A program made the translations under genes and the position numbers. Shown here in pieces: positions 26,089-34,956 of a stretch of 64,000 nucleotides of DNA (positions are counted from its first letter, which is position 1; the number at the start of each line of letters is the position of its first letter). Where the stretch lies: the NCBI RefSeq assembly GCF_026420845.1, contig NZ_JAOWCB010000013.1:119008-183007 (forward strand), written 5' to 3'. The notes under the pieces were generated by a model, which searched no databases, was not told where the DNA came from, and saw only the letters and a program-made list of their open reading frames with translations. This stretch comes from Streptomyces sp. PR69 (GTDB lineage: Bacteria; Actinomycetota; Actinomycetes; Streptomycetales; Streptomycetaceae).

Positions 26089-27716
26089 TGGCCGGCCGTG
26101 TCGGCGGAGGCCAGAGCGCGCAGGCGCTTCTTGTCCGGCTTGCCCGCGTCCGTGAGGGGTAGGGCGTCGAGGAACACGATGTGTGCGGGCTCGTACATCG
26201 GGCCGCGGCGGGCGCGGACCAGGGCGGTGAGGTCCGCGGCGGTCGGCGAGGCGTCCGGGGTGGGGACCACGGCGGCGTGGACGCGTTCCATGCGGTCGGC
26301 GTCGGGGACGCCGAAGACCGCGCTCTGGCGCACCTGGGGGTGGGAGTTGAGCAGGTCTTCCAGTTCGCTGGTGTAGACATGGCCGCCGACCACGACGATC
26401 AGGTCCTTGAGGCGGTCGGCGATGGTGAGATAGCCCGCGTCGTCGAGGTGGCCCAGGTCGCCGGTGTGCAGCCAGCCGTCGCGCAGCACGTCGGCTGTGA
26501 GGGCGGGCTGCTTCCAGTAGCCCTGCATCACGCTGTCGGAACGTACGCAGATCTCGCCGGTCTCGCCGGCGGGCAGTTCGCGGCCGGTCTCGGGGTCGCG
26601 GACCGTGACCTCGACCCAGGGCAGCACCTTGCCCGCGGTGCGCAGCAGTTCCGGGCGGTGGTCGGGGTCATGGTCCTCGGGGGCGAGGACGCTGATGCCG
26701 CCCGCCTCGTTCTGGCCGTAGAACTGCATCAGCACCGGGCCGAGCCGGCGTACGGCGTCGGCGAGGCGGGCGGGGGACGCGGCGCAGCCGCCGTACGTGA
26801 GGCAGCGGAGGCTGGAGAGGTCGGTGCGGGTCGCGTCCGGATGGTCGAGGAGCTGGTACAGCAGCGGGGGCAGCAGAAAGAGATGGGTGATGCGCTCGCG
26901 TTCGATCGCGGCGAGGACGGCTGCGGGGTCGAAGCCGTCGTGCAGTACGGCCGAGCCGCCCTCGCGCAGGAGGGAGTCGGCGACCATGCCCGCCGCGTGG
27001 GCCAGGGTGGTGCAGACGAGGAGCCGGGCCGGGGGCGCGTCCGGCGTTTCGGATGACTCGGAGAAGACCCCGCGTGCGCCGTCCATCTGCCCGAAGGTGG
27101 AGCAGATGCCCTTGGGGTGGCCGGTGGTGCCGCCGGTGTGGCGGATGGTGCAGATGTCGTCGGGGCGGGCCTGGCTGGGGAAGGGGGCGGCGGACTGTTC
27201 CGCCGCGAGCGCGAGCAGGTCCTCGGCCGCGGTGGAGCGAGTGGCGTCGGTGGAGCCGGTGAAGTCGGCGAAGTGGGTGGAGTCGGTGAAGTGGGTGGAG
27301 TCGGTCGGGCCGAGTGCGAAGACGGAATCGACGGGCGCCTGCGCCGTCACCTCGGCCGCGCGGGCGGCAAGAGCCGGGGCGACGACCAGCGCCGCCGTCT
27401 CGACGTCGCGCACGATCGCGGCCTGTGCCTCGGCCGACAGCCCGTTGTAGAGGTGGTTGACGCGGCAGCCGAGCAGATTGGCGGCGTAGCGGGCGGCGAG
27501 CGTCTCGGGCTGGTTGCCGCTGAGCAGGGTGACGGTCTGGCCGCGCCGTACTCCGCGGGCCGCGAGGGCCCGGGCCATCCGGCGCACCAGGGCGGCCAGT
27601 TCGCCCGCGGTCAGCTGCTGTGGGCCGTAGGTCAGGACGGAGCGGTCGGGAGCGGCGTCAAGGGTGTCGAGGTTCTTCTCGACGTAACTGCGGAACGGGG
27701 ACGCGACTGCGGTCAT
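26079..27716 (-). CDS. Acyl-CoA ligase (AMP-binding family)
   Basis: A 545-residue ANL-family enzyme that would activate a carboxylic acid to its CoA thioester. Seen are the P-loop RHTGGTTGHPKG near residue 190, YGQNEAGG near 325, TGDLGHLDDAGYL near 425, the hinge ADRLKDLIVVVGGHV and the C-terminal catalytic lysine region GKPDKKRLR. The RBS GGAGG is well placed. A low-complexity insert near residue 140-160 (STHFTDSTHFADF) comes from DNA repeats at about 27230-27305. It is divergent from a decayed acyl-CoA dehydrogenase, and a palindrome lies between them. Confidence 0.88.
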   Translation of the reverse strand: MTAVASPFRSYVEKNLDTLDAAPDRSVLTYGPQQLTAGELAALVRRMARALAARGVRRGQTVTLLSGNQPETLAARYAANLLGCRVNHLYNGLSAEAQAAIVRDVETAALVVAPALAARAAEVTAQAPVDSVFALGPTDSTHFTDSTHFADFTGSTDATRSTAAEDLLALAAEQSAAPFPSQARPDDICTIRHTGGTTGHPKGICSTFGQMDGARGVFSESSETPDAPPARLLVCTTLAHAAGMVADSLLREGGSAVLHDGFDPAAVLAAIERERITHLFLLPPLLYQLLDHPDATRTDLSSLRCLTYGGCAASPARLADAVRRLGPVLMQFYGQNEAGGISVLAPEDHDPDHRPELLRTAGKVLPWVEVTVRDPETGRELPAGETGEICVRSDSVMQGYWKQPALTADVLRDGWLHTGDLGHLDDAGYLTIADRLKDLIVVVGGHVYTSELEDLLNSHPQVRQSAVFGVPDADRMERVHAAVVPTPDASPTAADLTALVRARRGPMYEPAHIVFLDALPLTDAGKPDKKRLRALASADTAGHQR

Positions 27717-27810
27717 GGCGGTACCTCCTGCCCCGGGCGCACATCGCCGTACGCCGGGGGTGGTGCGAGCGGTCTTCGACTGCGGCCCCCTGTCGTCGCT
27801 GGACGGCGCC

Positions 27811-27824
27811 CAACTAATTGGTTG
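27811..27824. promoter_or_regulatory. Palindrome upstream of the acyl-CoA ligase
   Basis: CAACTAATTGGTTG is a 14-bp near-perfect palindrome (CAAC-n-AATT-n-GTTG) 95 bp upstream of the ligase start and 70 bp upstream of the acyl-CoA dehydrogenase remnant. AT-rich symmetry in this GC-rich context suggests a MarR- or TetR-type operator. Confidence 0.5.
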
Positions 27825-27893
27825 CCACAGTCAACTTTAGGAGCGTATCCCCCGCGCCCCCTCCGCCCCAAAAGGCACCCGCCGGATTCGGCC

Positions 27894-28004
27894 ATGCGCG
27901 CCCGCGCGTTCATGGAGGAGGCCGTCTATCCGGCGGCAACGGAACTGGGAGCCCCGCCCTCCGGCACCGTGGTGACCGAAGTGCGGAACTCCCTGATTCC
28001 GTAG
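27894..28004 (+). pseudogene. N-terminal remnant of an acyl-CoA dehydrogenase
   Basis: A 36-codon frame reads MRARAFMEEAVYPAATELGA and then PPSGTVVTEVRNSLIP before a TAG. The pattern matches the first helices of long-chain-type acyl-CoA dehydrogenases, and nothing of the remaining ~350 residues follows. A tandem repeat begins 16 bases after the stop. Its divergent placement from an acyl-CoA ligase suggests the two once worked together. Confidence 0.5.
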
Positions 28005-28019
28005 CCCGTCAGGCCCGAT

Positions 28020-28055
28020 GGGCCCGATGGACGCGTTGGGCCCGATGGACGCGTT
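28020..28055. repeat. Tandem 18-bp repeat, two copies plus partial third
   Basis: GGGCCCGATGGACGCGTT occurs at 28020-28037 and 28038-28055, followed by a partial GGGCCCG. It lies between the acyl-CoA dehydrogenase remnant and the 3' end of the permease gene and may mark the deletion junction. Confidence 0.85.
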
Positions 28056-28082
28056 GGGCCCGCTGCACAGCGCGGCGGCGGC

Positions 28083-29693
28083 TCAGTCCGCGACCGTCAG
28101 CGCCGGGGTCTCCTTGGTGAGCACCTCACCCCGGAAGAACGCCGGGCTCCGCCTCTGCATCACCAGCATCAGCGCCACGCCCAGGAGCAGCAGCCCGACG
28201 CCGATGACGAAGACGCTGCCCATGCCGAGGACCGAGCTGCCGCTGCCGTACGCCGGGTCCCACATGTCCTTGAGGGTCTGGACGAAGACGGCCGCGAGCA
28301 TCAGTCCGCCGAGGCCCGGCAGAATGCCCTTGACGAAGAGGTCGCGGGCGGAGGCGCGCAGTTCGCGGCGGAAGTACCAGACGCAGGCGAAGGCCGTGAT
28401 CGAGTAGTAGAAGCAGATCATCAGGCCGAGGGCGTAGATGGTGTCGACGAGGACGTTCTCGCTGAGCAGCGTCATGACCGTGTAGAAGACGCCGGTGGCG
28501 ACGCCGGCGGTGACGGTGGCGAGGCCGGGGGTCTTGAAGCGCGGGTGGATCCGGGCGAAGGAGGCGGGCATGGCCTCATAGGTGCTCATCGCCAGGGCGG
28601 TGCGGGCGACGGGGATGAAGGTCGTCTGCAGGCTCGCCGCCGCGGAGGCGAGGACCGCGACGAAGAGCAGGACGCCGAGGCCGGAGCCCATGATCGGGCC
28701 CGCGAGGACGGCGAAGACGTTGTCGGCGGTGTCCGGGTTGCCAAGGCCCAGGCCGCTCTCGCCGATGCCCGCGTACATCTGGACCGCGATGGCGACCAGC
28801 AGATACGAGGCGACGATCACGACGATGGCGAGCAGGGCGGCGCGGCCGGGGGTGCGGTCGCTGCCGACGCTCTCCTCGTTGACGGACAGACAGGTGTCCC
28901 AGCCCCAGTAGATGAAGATCGAGAGGGAGAGTCCGGCGGTGAAGGCGGCGAAGGACTCGACGCCGAAGGGGTTCATCCAGGACAGGGAGAAGTCGAGGGC
29001 GCCGGCGACCTCGCCGGACTTGGCGATCGCCATGGCGGCGAAGAGGGCGATGACGGTGAGCTGCAGGCCGACCAGGGCGTACTGGACCCACTTGGTGGCG
29101 GTGATCCCGCGATAGCTGATCGCCGTGGCGATGGCGATGAAGACCAGGGTGGTGAGGATATGGACGGCCTTGTTGCCGTCGAGCGCGGCGATGCCCGCAC
29201 TGCCGGTGATCTCACCCGCGGTGAGCCAGAAGAAGGAGGTGGCCACTCCGGCGAGGTTGGACAGCACCACGACGGTGGCGACCAGCAGCCCCCAGCCGCA
29301 GAGCCAGCCCACGCGCGGGCCGAACGCCTTCACCGACCAGGTGAAGGAGGTGCCGCAGTCCGGGATGGCCTTGTTCAGCTCGCGGTAGGCGAAGGCGACG
29401 AGCAGCATCGGCAGAAAGCCGGCCAGGAAGATCGCGGGCATCTGGAGCCCGACCTCGCCGACCGTGGGGCCGAGGGTGGAGGTCAGACAGTAGACGGGCG
29501 CGACGGTGGAGACGCCGATGACGGCGCCGCCCATCAGGCCTACGGAGTTGCCTCCGAGGCCCTTCTCGCGGACGCCTTCGCGGGCTCCCTCGCGGGCTCC
29601 TTCGCGCACACCGCCCTCGGCGGCGGCCGGGGCGGCTCCCGCGACGCCCCTTGCCGTGTCTCCGGCCAGGGGCCGTGCCTGCAGCTCAGTCAT
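28083..29693 (-). CDS. APC-family amino acid permease
   Basis: A 536-residue inner-membrane transporter with about 12 helices. The first helix region reads GGNSVGLMGGAVIGVSTVAP, and helix-breaking segments such as DCGTSFTWSVKAFGP match the APC superfamily. It should import an amino acid or amine by proton symport. The N-terminal tail has an unusual REGAREGAREGVREKG repeat. ATG 29693 is preferred; GTG 29723 is possible, and no strong RBS is seen for either. It lies downstream of the aldehyde dehydrogenase and D-aminoacylase-type genes on the same strand, with a 240-bp AT-richer gap likely holding its promoter. Confidence 0.85.
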   Translation of the reverse strand: MTELQARPLAGDTARGVAGAAPAAAEGGVREGAREGAREGVREKGLGGNSVGLMGGAVIGVSTVAPVYCLTSTLGPTVGEVGLQMPAIFLAGFLPMLLVAFAYRELNKAIPDCGTSFTWSVKAFGPRVGWLCGWGLLVATVVVLSNLAGVATSFFWLTAGEITGSAGIAALDGNKAVHILTTLVFIAIATAISYRGITATKWVQYALVGLQLTVIALFAAMAIAKSGEVAGALDFSLSWMNPFGVESFAAFTAGLSLSIFIYWGWDTCLSVNEESVGSDRTPGRAALLAIVVIVASYLLVAIAVQMYAGIGESGLGLGNPDTADNVFAVLAGPIMGSGLGVLLFVAVLASAAASLQTTFIPVARTALAMSTYEAMPASFARIHPRFKTPGLATVTAGVATGVFYTVMTLLSENVLVDTIYALGLMICFYYSITAFACVWYFRRELRASARDLFVKGILPGLGGLMLAAVFVQTLKDMWDPAYGSGSSVLGMGSVFVIGVGLLLLGVALMLVMQRRSPAFFRGEVLTKETPALTVAD

Positions 29694-29933
29694 GGGCAGG
29701 ACGGTAGGCGCTGCGATTTCCACATTCGGAGGCTTAGAGTCCTTTTACTTGATCCTTGAAATTCACGGAGATTTTCGGAGTGGAGCTGTGAATGATGGGA
29801 CGTTCCGCCGATGAGAGTCGATATTCGGAAGGCGACGCAGCCACTTTTCCACGATGCGAGAATCGCAGCACTCGGCCGAAATGTCGGTTTTCGGATTTCC
29901 TTGTGATGTGCGTCACCTGGCGATCGGCGAGAG
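29694..29933. promoter_or_regulatory. AT-richer promoter region of the permease
   Basis: This 240-bp gap is clearly lower in GC than its surroundings. It contains the inverted repeat CCGAAA-N7-TTTCGG at about 29877-29895 and several TTCGGA words. It separates the aldehyde dehydrogenase end from the permease start, so it may hold a terminator and a promoter. Assignment of -10/-35 boxes is not certain. Confidence 0.35.
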
Positions 29934-31397
29934 TCAGCCCGGCCAGACCAGGGCCTGCAGTTCGCTGTACGCGTGGAGCGCGTACGAGCCCACGTCCCGG
30001 CCCACCCCGCTCCGCTTGAACCCACCGAACGGAGCCTCCATGTTCCGGCCCACCGTGTTCACCCCCACCCCGCCGGACCGCAGCCGGCCCGCCACCCGGA
30101 AGGCGCGCGCCGCATCGCCCGACCAGACATAGTCGATCAGGCCGTAGTCGGTGTCGTTCGCGAGGGCGATGCCCTCCTCCTCGTCCCCGAAGGGCAGCAC
30201 CGCGACGACCGGGCCGAAGATCTCCTCCCGTACCACCCGCATCCCGCTCGTACAGTCCGCGAAGAGCGCCGGGGCCGTATAGAAGCCCCGCTCCGGGCAG
30301 CCTGGCGGCCGCTCGCCGCCCGCGGCCAGCCGCGCGCCCTCCTTCTTCCCCAGCTCGACATACGACTCCACGCGCTCGCGGTGGGCCGCGGAAATCAGCG
30401 GACCGACGACCGTGTCCGGCTCCGCCGGGTCCCCGACCTTCAGCCGGGACGCATAGGCGGCAAGGCGCTCCACCAGCCGCCCGTACACGGCGCGGTGGGC
30501 GATGACCCGCGTCGGGGCCGTACAGATCTGACCGCTGTAGAAGGAGAAGGTCGTGCCGATGCCGCGCACCGCCGCGTCCAGGTCGGCGTCGTCGAAGACC
30601 AGCGCCGCCCCCTTGCCGCCCAGCTCCATCAGCTGCCGCTTCATCGTCCGGCCGCAGACCTCGCCGATGCGCTGTCCGACCGCCGTGGAGCCGGTGAAGC
30701 TGACCATGTCGACGTCCGGGCAGTCGACGGCCGCCTCCCCCGCGGCGGGACCTGAGCCGGTGACCACGTTCACCACACCGGGCGGGGCCCCGGCCTCCGC
30801 CAGCGCGCGGGCCATCGCATAGACGGACAGCGGGTCCTGCGGGGCGGGTTTGACCACGACCGTATTGCCCATGGCCAGGGCCGGGGCGATCTTGCCCGCC
30901 GGGTTGGCCCAGGGGTTGTTGTACGAGGTGATGCAGGCGACCACGCCTGCCGGGCGGCGCACCGCCAGCGCGCCGAGCACACCCGCCTTCCCCATCGGCC
31001 CCGCCGCGCTGATCTGCGGCGGCAGCGGCTGCTCCACGGGCTCCAGCGCGCCCTTGGCGTACCGGCGGAAGCGGGCCGCGGCGACCGCCACCTGCATGGC
31101 GCGCGCCGTCGCGGTCGTCGCGCCGGACTCCGCGCGGGCGAGCCGGGCGTACGTCTCCGACTCCCGCTGGATGAGGTCCGCCGCCCGGTCGAGGACCGCG
31201 GCCCGTTCCTCGGGGCGGGTGCGGGACCAGACGGCGAAGGCGTCCTTCGCGGCGGCCGCGGCCGCGTGGACCTGGGCGCGGCTCGCCTCGGGGGCGAAGC
31301 CGACGACCTCCTCGGTGGCCGGGTTGACCACCTCGTACCAGCCGTCGTCGGGCGTCACCCACTCGCCGCCGATGAACAGCTTCTCTGTCAGGGTCAT
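29934..31397 (-). CDS. NAD(P)-dependent aldehyde dehydrogenase
   Basis: A 487-residue enzyme of the ALDH superfamily. The catalytic Glu lies in MELGGKGAALVF near residue 255 and the nucleophilic Cys in YSGQICTAPTR near residue 290. N-terminal KLFIGGEWVTPDDG and C-terminal EAPFGGFKRSGVGRD are typical. It oxidises an aldehyde to an acid. Its start overlaps the stop of the upstream amidohydrolase gene (ATGA at 31394-31397), so the two are co-translated. Confidence 0.92.
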   Translation of the reverse strand: MTLTEKLFIGGEWVTPDDGWYEVVNPATEEVVGFAPEASRAQVHAAAAAAKDAFAVWSRTRPEERAAVLDRAADLIQRESETYARLARAESGATTATARAMQVAVAAARFRRYAKGALEPVEQPLPPQISAAGPMGKAGVLGALAVRRPAGVVACITSYNNPWANPAGKIAPALAMGNTVVVKPAPQDPLSVYAMARALAEAGAPPGVVNVVTGSGPAAGEAAVDCPDVDMVSFTGSTAVGQRIGEVCGRTMKRQLMELGGKGAALVFDDADLDAAVRGIGTTFSFYSGQICTAPTRVIAHRAVYGRLVERLAAYASRLKVGDPAEPDTVVGPLISAAHRERVESYVELGKKEGARLAAGGERPPGCPERGFYTAPALFADCTSGMRVVREEIFGPVVAVLPFGDEEEGIALANDTDYGLIDYVWSGDAARAFRVAGRLRSGGVGVNTVGRNMEAPFGGFKRSGVGRDVGSYALHAYSELQALVWPG

Positions 31398-33139
31398 CGG
31401 GTGGACACCGTCCTGGTGTCACGGCCGGAGCGCAGCACCCTGCCGGGGATCGCGCCCGTCACCCGGTCGTTCCGCACGGTCTCCACGCCGTTGACGCGGA
31501 CGGAGGCGATGCCGGCGGCGCGGGCGTCCAAGCGCGGGCTGTCGCCGGGAAGGTCGTGGACGAGCGTGGCCGGGCCGGCGTCGACGCGCTCCGGGTCGAA
31601 CAGCACCAGGTCGGCGTGGAAGCCCTCCTGGATGCGGCCGCGTTCGCGCAGCCCGAAGAGCCGGGCCGGGTCGTCGGTGAGCATCCGCACCGCCTCCTCC
31701 AGACCGACCAGCCTGCGGCCGCGCAGACAGTCCCCGAGGAAGCGGGTGGTGTACGGGGCGCCGCACATCCGGTCCAGATGCGCGCCCGCGTCGGAGCCGC
31801 CGAGCAGCACGTCCTCGTGCTGCCAGGTCCGGCGGCGCAGCTCCCAGGAATCGGGGTCGTTGTCGGCGGGCATCGGCCACAGCACGGTCCGCAGTTCGTC
31901 GTGGGCGCAGATCTCCACGAGGGCGTGGAAGGGGTCCTGGCCTCGTTCTGCGGCGATGTCGCCGACGACCCGGCCGGTCAGGCCCTCGTTCTCCGCGCTG
32001 TAGGTGTCGCCGATGACATACCGGCCGAAGTGCGCGAGACGGCGGAAGACGCCCGCCTCCTCGGAGTCGGCCCGCTTGAGCATCCCGGCGCGCACGGCCG
32101 GGTCGCGGAGCTTGGCGATCCGCTCCGGGACGGGCAGTGAGAGGATTTCGCCCCAGCCGGGGATCAGGTTGAGCGCGCAGAACGTGCCAAGCGACATGTT
32201 CATGGGCGTGAGGATCGGCATCGTCAGCGCGACGATGCGGCCGCCGGCCTTGCGGGCGCGTTCGGAAGGGACCAGCTGACGCGGTACGCGGTCGGGCACG
32301 GCGGCGTCGATGGTCAGCACGTTCCAGTTGAGGGGCCGTCCGGCGGCGGCGCTCATCTCCACGAAGAGGTCGATCTCGTCGTCCGAGAACCGGTCAAGGC
32401 AGCCCCCGACGATCGCCTCCAGCTGGGTGCCCTCGTGGTCGGCGACGGCCCGCGACAGCGCGAGGAGTTCGTCCGGGCGGGCGTGGCGCGAGGCGACGGG
32501 CCGGCCGTCGCCGTCGGAGTGGGTGGACGACTGAGTCGTCGACAAGCCCCAGGCGCCGGCGTCCATCGCCTCATGCAGCAGGCGGACCATCGCCTCCAGC
32601 TGCGCGGGTGTGGGCCGCCCGCCGATCGCGTCCGGGCCCATGACATGGCGGCGCAGCGCGCAGTGGCCCACCATGAAGCCCGCGTTGACGGCGGTGCGGC
32701 CGTCGAGGGCGTCGAGGTACTCGCCGAACGTGTGCCAGGTCCAGGGCGCGCCCTGTTCAAGGGCGACGAGGGACATGCCCTCGACCTTGGCCATCATGCG
32801 GCGCGTGTAATCGGCGTCCTCCGGGCGCTCCGGGTTGAGCGGGGCGAGCGTGAAGCCGCAGTTGCCGCCGACGACGGTGGTGACGCCGTGGCTCATGGAC
32901 GGGGTGGCGTACGGGTCCCAGAACAGCTGGGCGTCGTAGTGGGTGTGCGGGTCCACGAAACCGGGGGCGAGGACCAGGCCGTCGGCGTCCTGGTACGTGC
33001 GGGCCGGGTGCGCGGCGGCCGCCTTGCCGGGCTCCGCTATGACCGCGATCCGGCCGTCGCGGATGCCGACGTCGGCGCGGTAGGAGGGGGCGCCGGTGCC
33101 GTCGACGACGGTGGCGGCCTGGATGAGGTGGTCGAGCAT
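31394..33139 (-). CDS. N-acyl-D-amino-acid deacylase-type amidohydrolase
   Basis: A 581-residue TIM-barrel amidohydrolase: ATVVDGTGAPSYRADVGIRD at the N-terminus, metal motif VDPHTHYDAQLFWDP near residue 60, VGGNCGFTLAPL near 90 and LGGSDAGAHLDRM near 450. This pattern matches D-aminoacylase/dihydroorotase-like enzymes. It probably cleaves an N-acyl or related amide bond. RBS AAAGGAAG precedes the ATG. It is the first gene of a pair with the aldehyde dehydrogenase, with the LLM gene 452 bp upstream on the same strand. Confidence 0.87.
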   Translation of the reverse strand: MLDHLIQAATVVDGTGAPSYRADVGIRDGRIAVIAEPGKAAAAHPARTYQDADGLVLAPGFVDPHTHYDAQLFWDPYATPSMSHGVTTVVGGNCGFTLAPLNPERPEDADYTRRMMAKVEGMSLVALEQGAPWTWHTFGEYLDALDGRTAVNAGFMVGHCALRRHVMGPDAIGGRPTPAQLEAMVRLLHEAMDAGAWGLSTTQSSTHSDGDGRPVASRHARPDELLALSRAVADHEGTQLEAIVGGCLDRFSDDEIDLFVEMSAAAGRPLNWNVLTIDAAVPDRVPRQLVPSERARKAGGRIVALTMPILTPMNMSLGTFCALNLIPGWGEILSLPVPERIAKLRDPAVRAGMLKRADSEEAGVFRRLAHFGRYVIGDTYSAENEGLTGRVVGDIAAERGQDPFHALVEICAHDELRTVLWPMPADNDPDSWELRRRTWQHEDVLLGGSDAGAHLDRMCGAPYTTRFLGDCLRGRRLVGLEEAVRMLTDDPARLFGLRERGRIQEGFHADLVLFDPERVDAGPATLVHDLPGDSPRLDARAAGIASVRVNGVETVRNDRVTGAIPGRVLRSGRDTRTVSTR

Positions 33140-33591
33140 GCGGGGCGCTTCCTTTCGGAGCGGGAGGTGGCGGGTTGCGCTGCGCGCGCGGGCTGGTGGA
33201 CGGGTGGGTGACCTGCGCTGCGCACAGACGGCGGGTGTGCGGGTGCGTGGCCTGCGCTACACACAGACGGGCGATGCGGTGGTGCGGTGCGGTCGCGGCG
33301 CCCGGCGGTAGGCCGCGCCTCGGCTGGCCGCAGCCGAGACGGGCTTCCCGCCGGGCGGTACGGGGCGACGGTCCGGGATGCCGTGCCCCGCAACCGGGGG
33401 CGGTTCCGCCCCCGGGGCCCCTCGCGCGGGCGCGGGCCCTTCCCCGCCCACCCGCGCCTGACGAGGTGCCGGAAACGGGCGGGAGGGTGGGAAAGGCACG
33501 CGCCCCGGCCGCGGGCAACCCGCACGGGCAGGTAGCCGCGCCCCGGAGAGCGCCCCGCCCCGCGCCCCGCACCCCCGCCGGACGGCGACCG
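33140..33591. other. Intergenic region with direct repeat and hairpin
   Basis: No gene is supported in this 452-bp gap. It holds a 20-bp near-repeat (CCTGCGCTRCRCACAGACGG) at 33212-33231 and 33251-33270, 39 bp apart, and a perfect 10-bp stem CCGGGGGCGG-TT-CCGCCCCCGG at 33394-33415. The hairpin may terminate transcription from the LLM gene; the repeats lie near the amidohydrolase promoter. Confidence 0.5.
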
Positions 33592-34719
33592 TCACCCATC
33601 CGCCGCCGAGTCGCGAAAGCGGCTCGTGCGGTGCACCGGATCCGTGTCGATGTGGGGGATCACATGCTCCCCGATCAACTTGATCGTGGTCATCGTGTCC
33701 TCGTAGGAGATGCCGATCGGGAGACCAAACGACAGCTGGTCCGCCCCCGCCTGCTCCCACCGCTTGCACTGTTGCCGGACCTCGTCCGGATCGCCGCAGA
33801 TCATCAGTTCCTCGGCGATGAGGAGTTCGACGATCTCGGGGGTGTAGTCGGGGAGGAGTTCGGGCCACTCGGGGATGCCTTCGGGCCGCGGGAAGGTGTC
33901 GTGGTAGCGGAAGAGGAGTGACTGGAGATAGTTCAGCCCGCCGCCCACCGCGATCTCGACCGCCTTGTCGTGCGTCTCGGCGCAGATGGCGGTGGAGGTG
34001 ACCATGACGTTGTCGTTGACGTAGTCGCCGACTGGCCGCGCCTCCTTGACGGCGGTCTTGTAGGAGTCGACGACCCACTCCATGTCGGCGACCTTCTGCA
34101 CGCTGAAGCCGAGGACGCCCAGCCCCTTCCGCCCGGCCATGGCGTACGAGGACGGGGAGCCCGCCGCGTACCACATGGGCGGGTGGGAGGGGCCGTACGG
34201 CTTGGGCAGCACCTTGCGCGGCGGCAGCGACCAGTGCTTGCCCTGGAAGCCGGGGTACTCGTCCTGGAGCCACATCCGGGGGAACTCGGCGATGGTCTCT
34301 TCCCAGATCTCCTTGGTGTGGTTCATGTCGGTGATGCCGGGAAGGAAGCCGAGGATCTCGTGCGAGCCCGCCCCGCGGCCCGTGCCGAACTCGAAGCGGC
34401 CCTCGCTCAGGTGGTCGAGCATGGCGGCCTTCTCGGCGACCTTGACGGGGTGGTTGACGGGGGCGAGGGGGTTGAAGATGCCGGAGCCGAGATGGATGCG
34501 GTCGGTGGCATGGGCCAGATAGCCGAGGTAGACGTCGTTGGCCGAGAGGTGCGAGTACTCCTCAAGGAAGTGATGCTCGGAGGCCCAGGCGTATTTGAAG
34601 CCGGACTTGTCGGCCTGGATGACGTACTCCGTCTCCTCCATCAGCGCCTTGTGCTCGGCGAGCGGGTCGGTCTCGCCGCGCCTGCCCACGTATCCCTGTA
34701 CAAAGAGCCCGAATTCCAA
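33592..34719 (-). CDS. LLM-class oxidoreductase (luciferase-like monooxygenase)
   Basis: A 375-residue luciferase-like TIM-barrel enzyme: MEFGLFVQGYVGRRGE, KYAWASEHHFLEEYSHLS, GSGIFNPLAPVNHPVKVAEK, and FEFGTGRGAGSHEILGF. The last resembles flavin-dependent alkanal or hydrocarbon monooxygenases rather than the F420-type protein at 10901. The gene is divergent from the BMP-like gene and has operator site 2 about 27 bp upstream of its start, linking it to the catabolic regulon. The substrate is unknown. Confidence 0.87.
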   Translation of the reverse strand: MEFGLFVQGYVGRRGETDPLAEHKALMEETEYVIQADKSGFKYAWASEHHFLEEYSHLSANDVYLGYLAHATDRIHLGSGIFNPLAPVNHPVKVAEKAAMLDHLSEGRFEFGTGRGAGSHEILGFLPGITDMNHTKEIWEETIAEFPRMWLQDEYPGFQGKHWSLPPRKVLPKPYGPSHPPMWYAAGSPSSYAMAGRKGLGVLGFSVQKVADMEWVVDSYKTAVKEARPVGDYVNDNVMVTSTAICAETHDKAVEIAVGGGLNYLQSLLFRYHDTFPRPEGIPEWPELLPDYTPEIVELLIAEELMICGDPDEVRQQCKRWEQAGADQLSFGLPIGISYEDTMTTIKLIGEHVIPHIDTDPVHRTSRFRDSAADG

Positions 34720-34745
34720 GGGGGTTCACCACCCGTTCCAGATTT

Positions 34746-34760
34746 CTGACGCATCGTCAG
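34746..34760. promoter_or_regulatory. Palindromic operator, site 2 of 5
   Basis: CTGACGCATCGTCAG, perfect and extended to 17 bp by flanking T and A (34745-34761). It lies 27 bp upstream of the LLM gene start, in a promoter-overlapping position. Confidence 0.7.
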
Positions 34761-34956
34761 ATTCACCGGGTCGACTCTCGCACCGCCCGCCGGAGCCGTC
34801 AATAGCCGACGACCGGCGAGCTGACCGAGCAGATGACTTCCCCGCCACCTTGGCGGTTGCGGTCCGGACCCTCCCGCCGGATTGCCTCCTCGGGGGAGTT
34901 ACCGTACGTCGGCCCCGTGCCTGGTCGCACGGGTGGACGAAAGGAGTCAAGGCGGC

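Noticed and set aside
33140..33591. Possible small genes in the LLM/amidohydrolase gap
   Set aside because: Frames are open but show only Arg/Gly/Pro-rich composition and no RBS.
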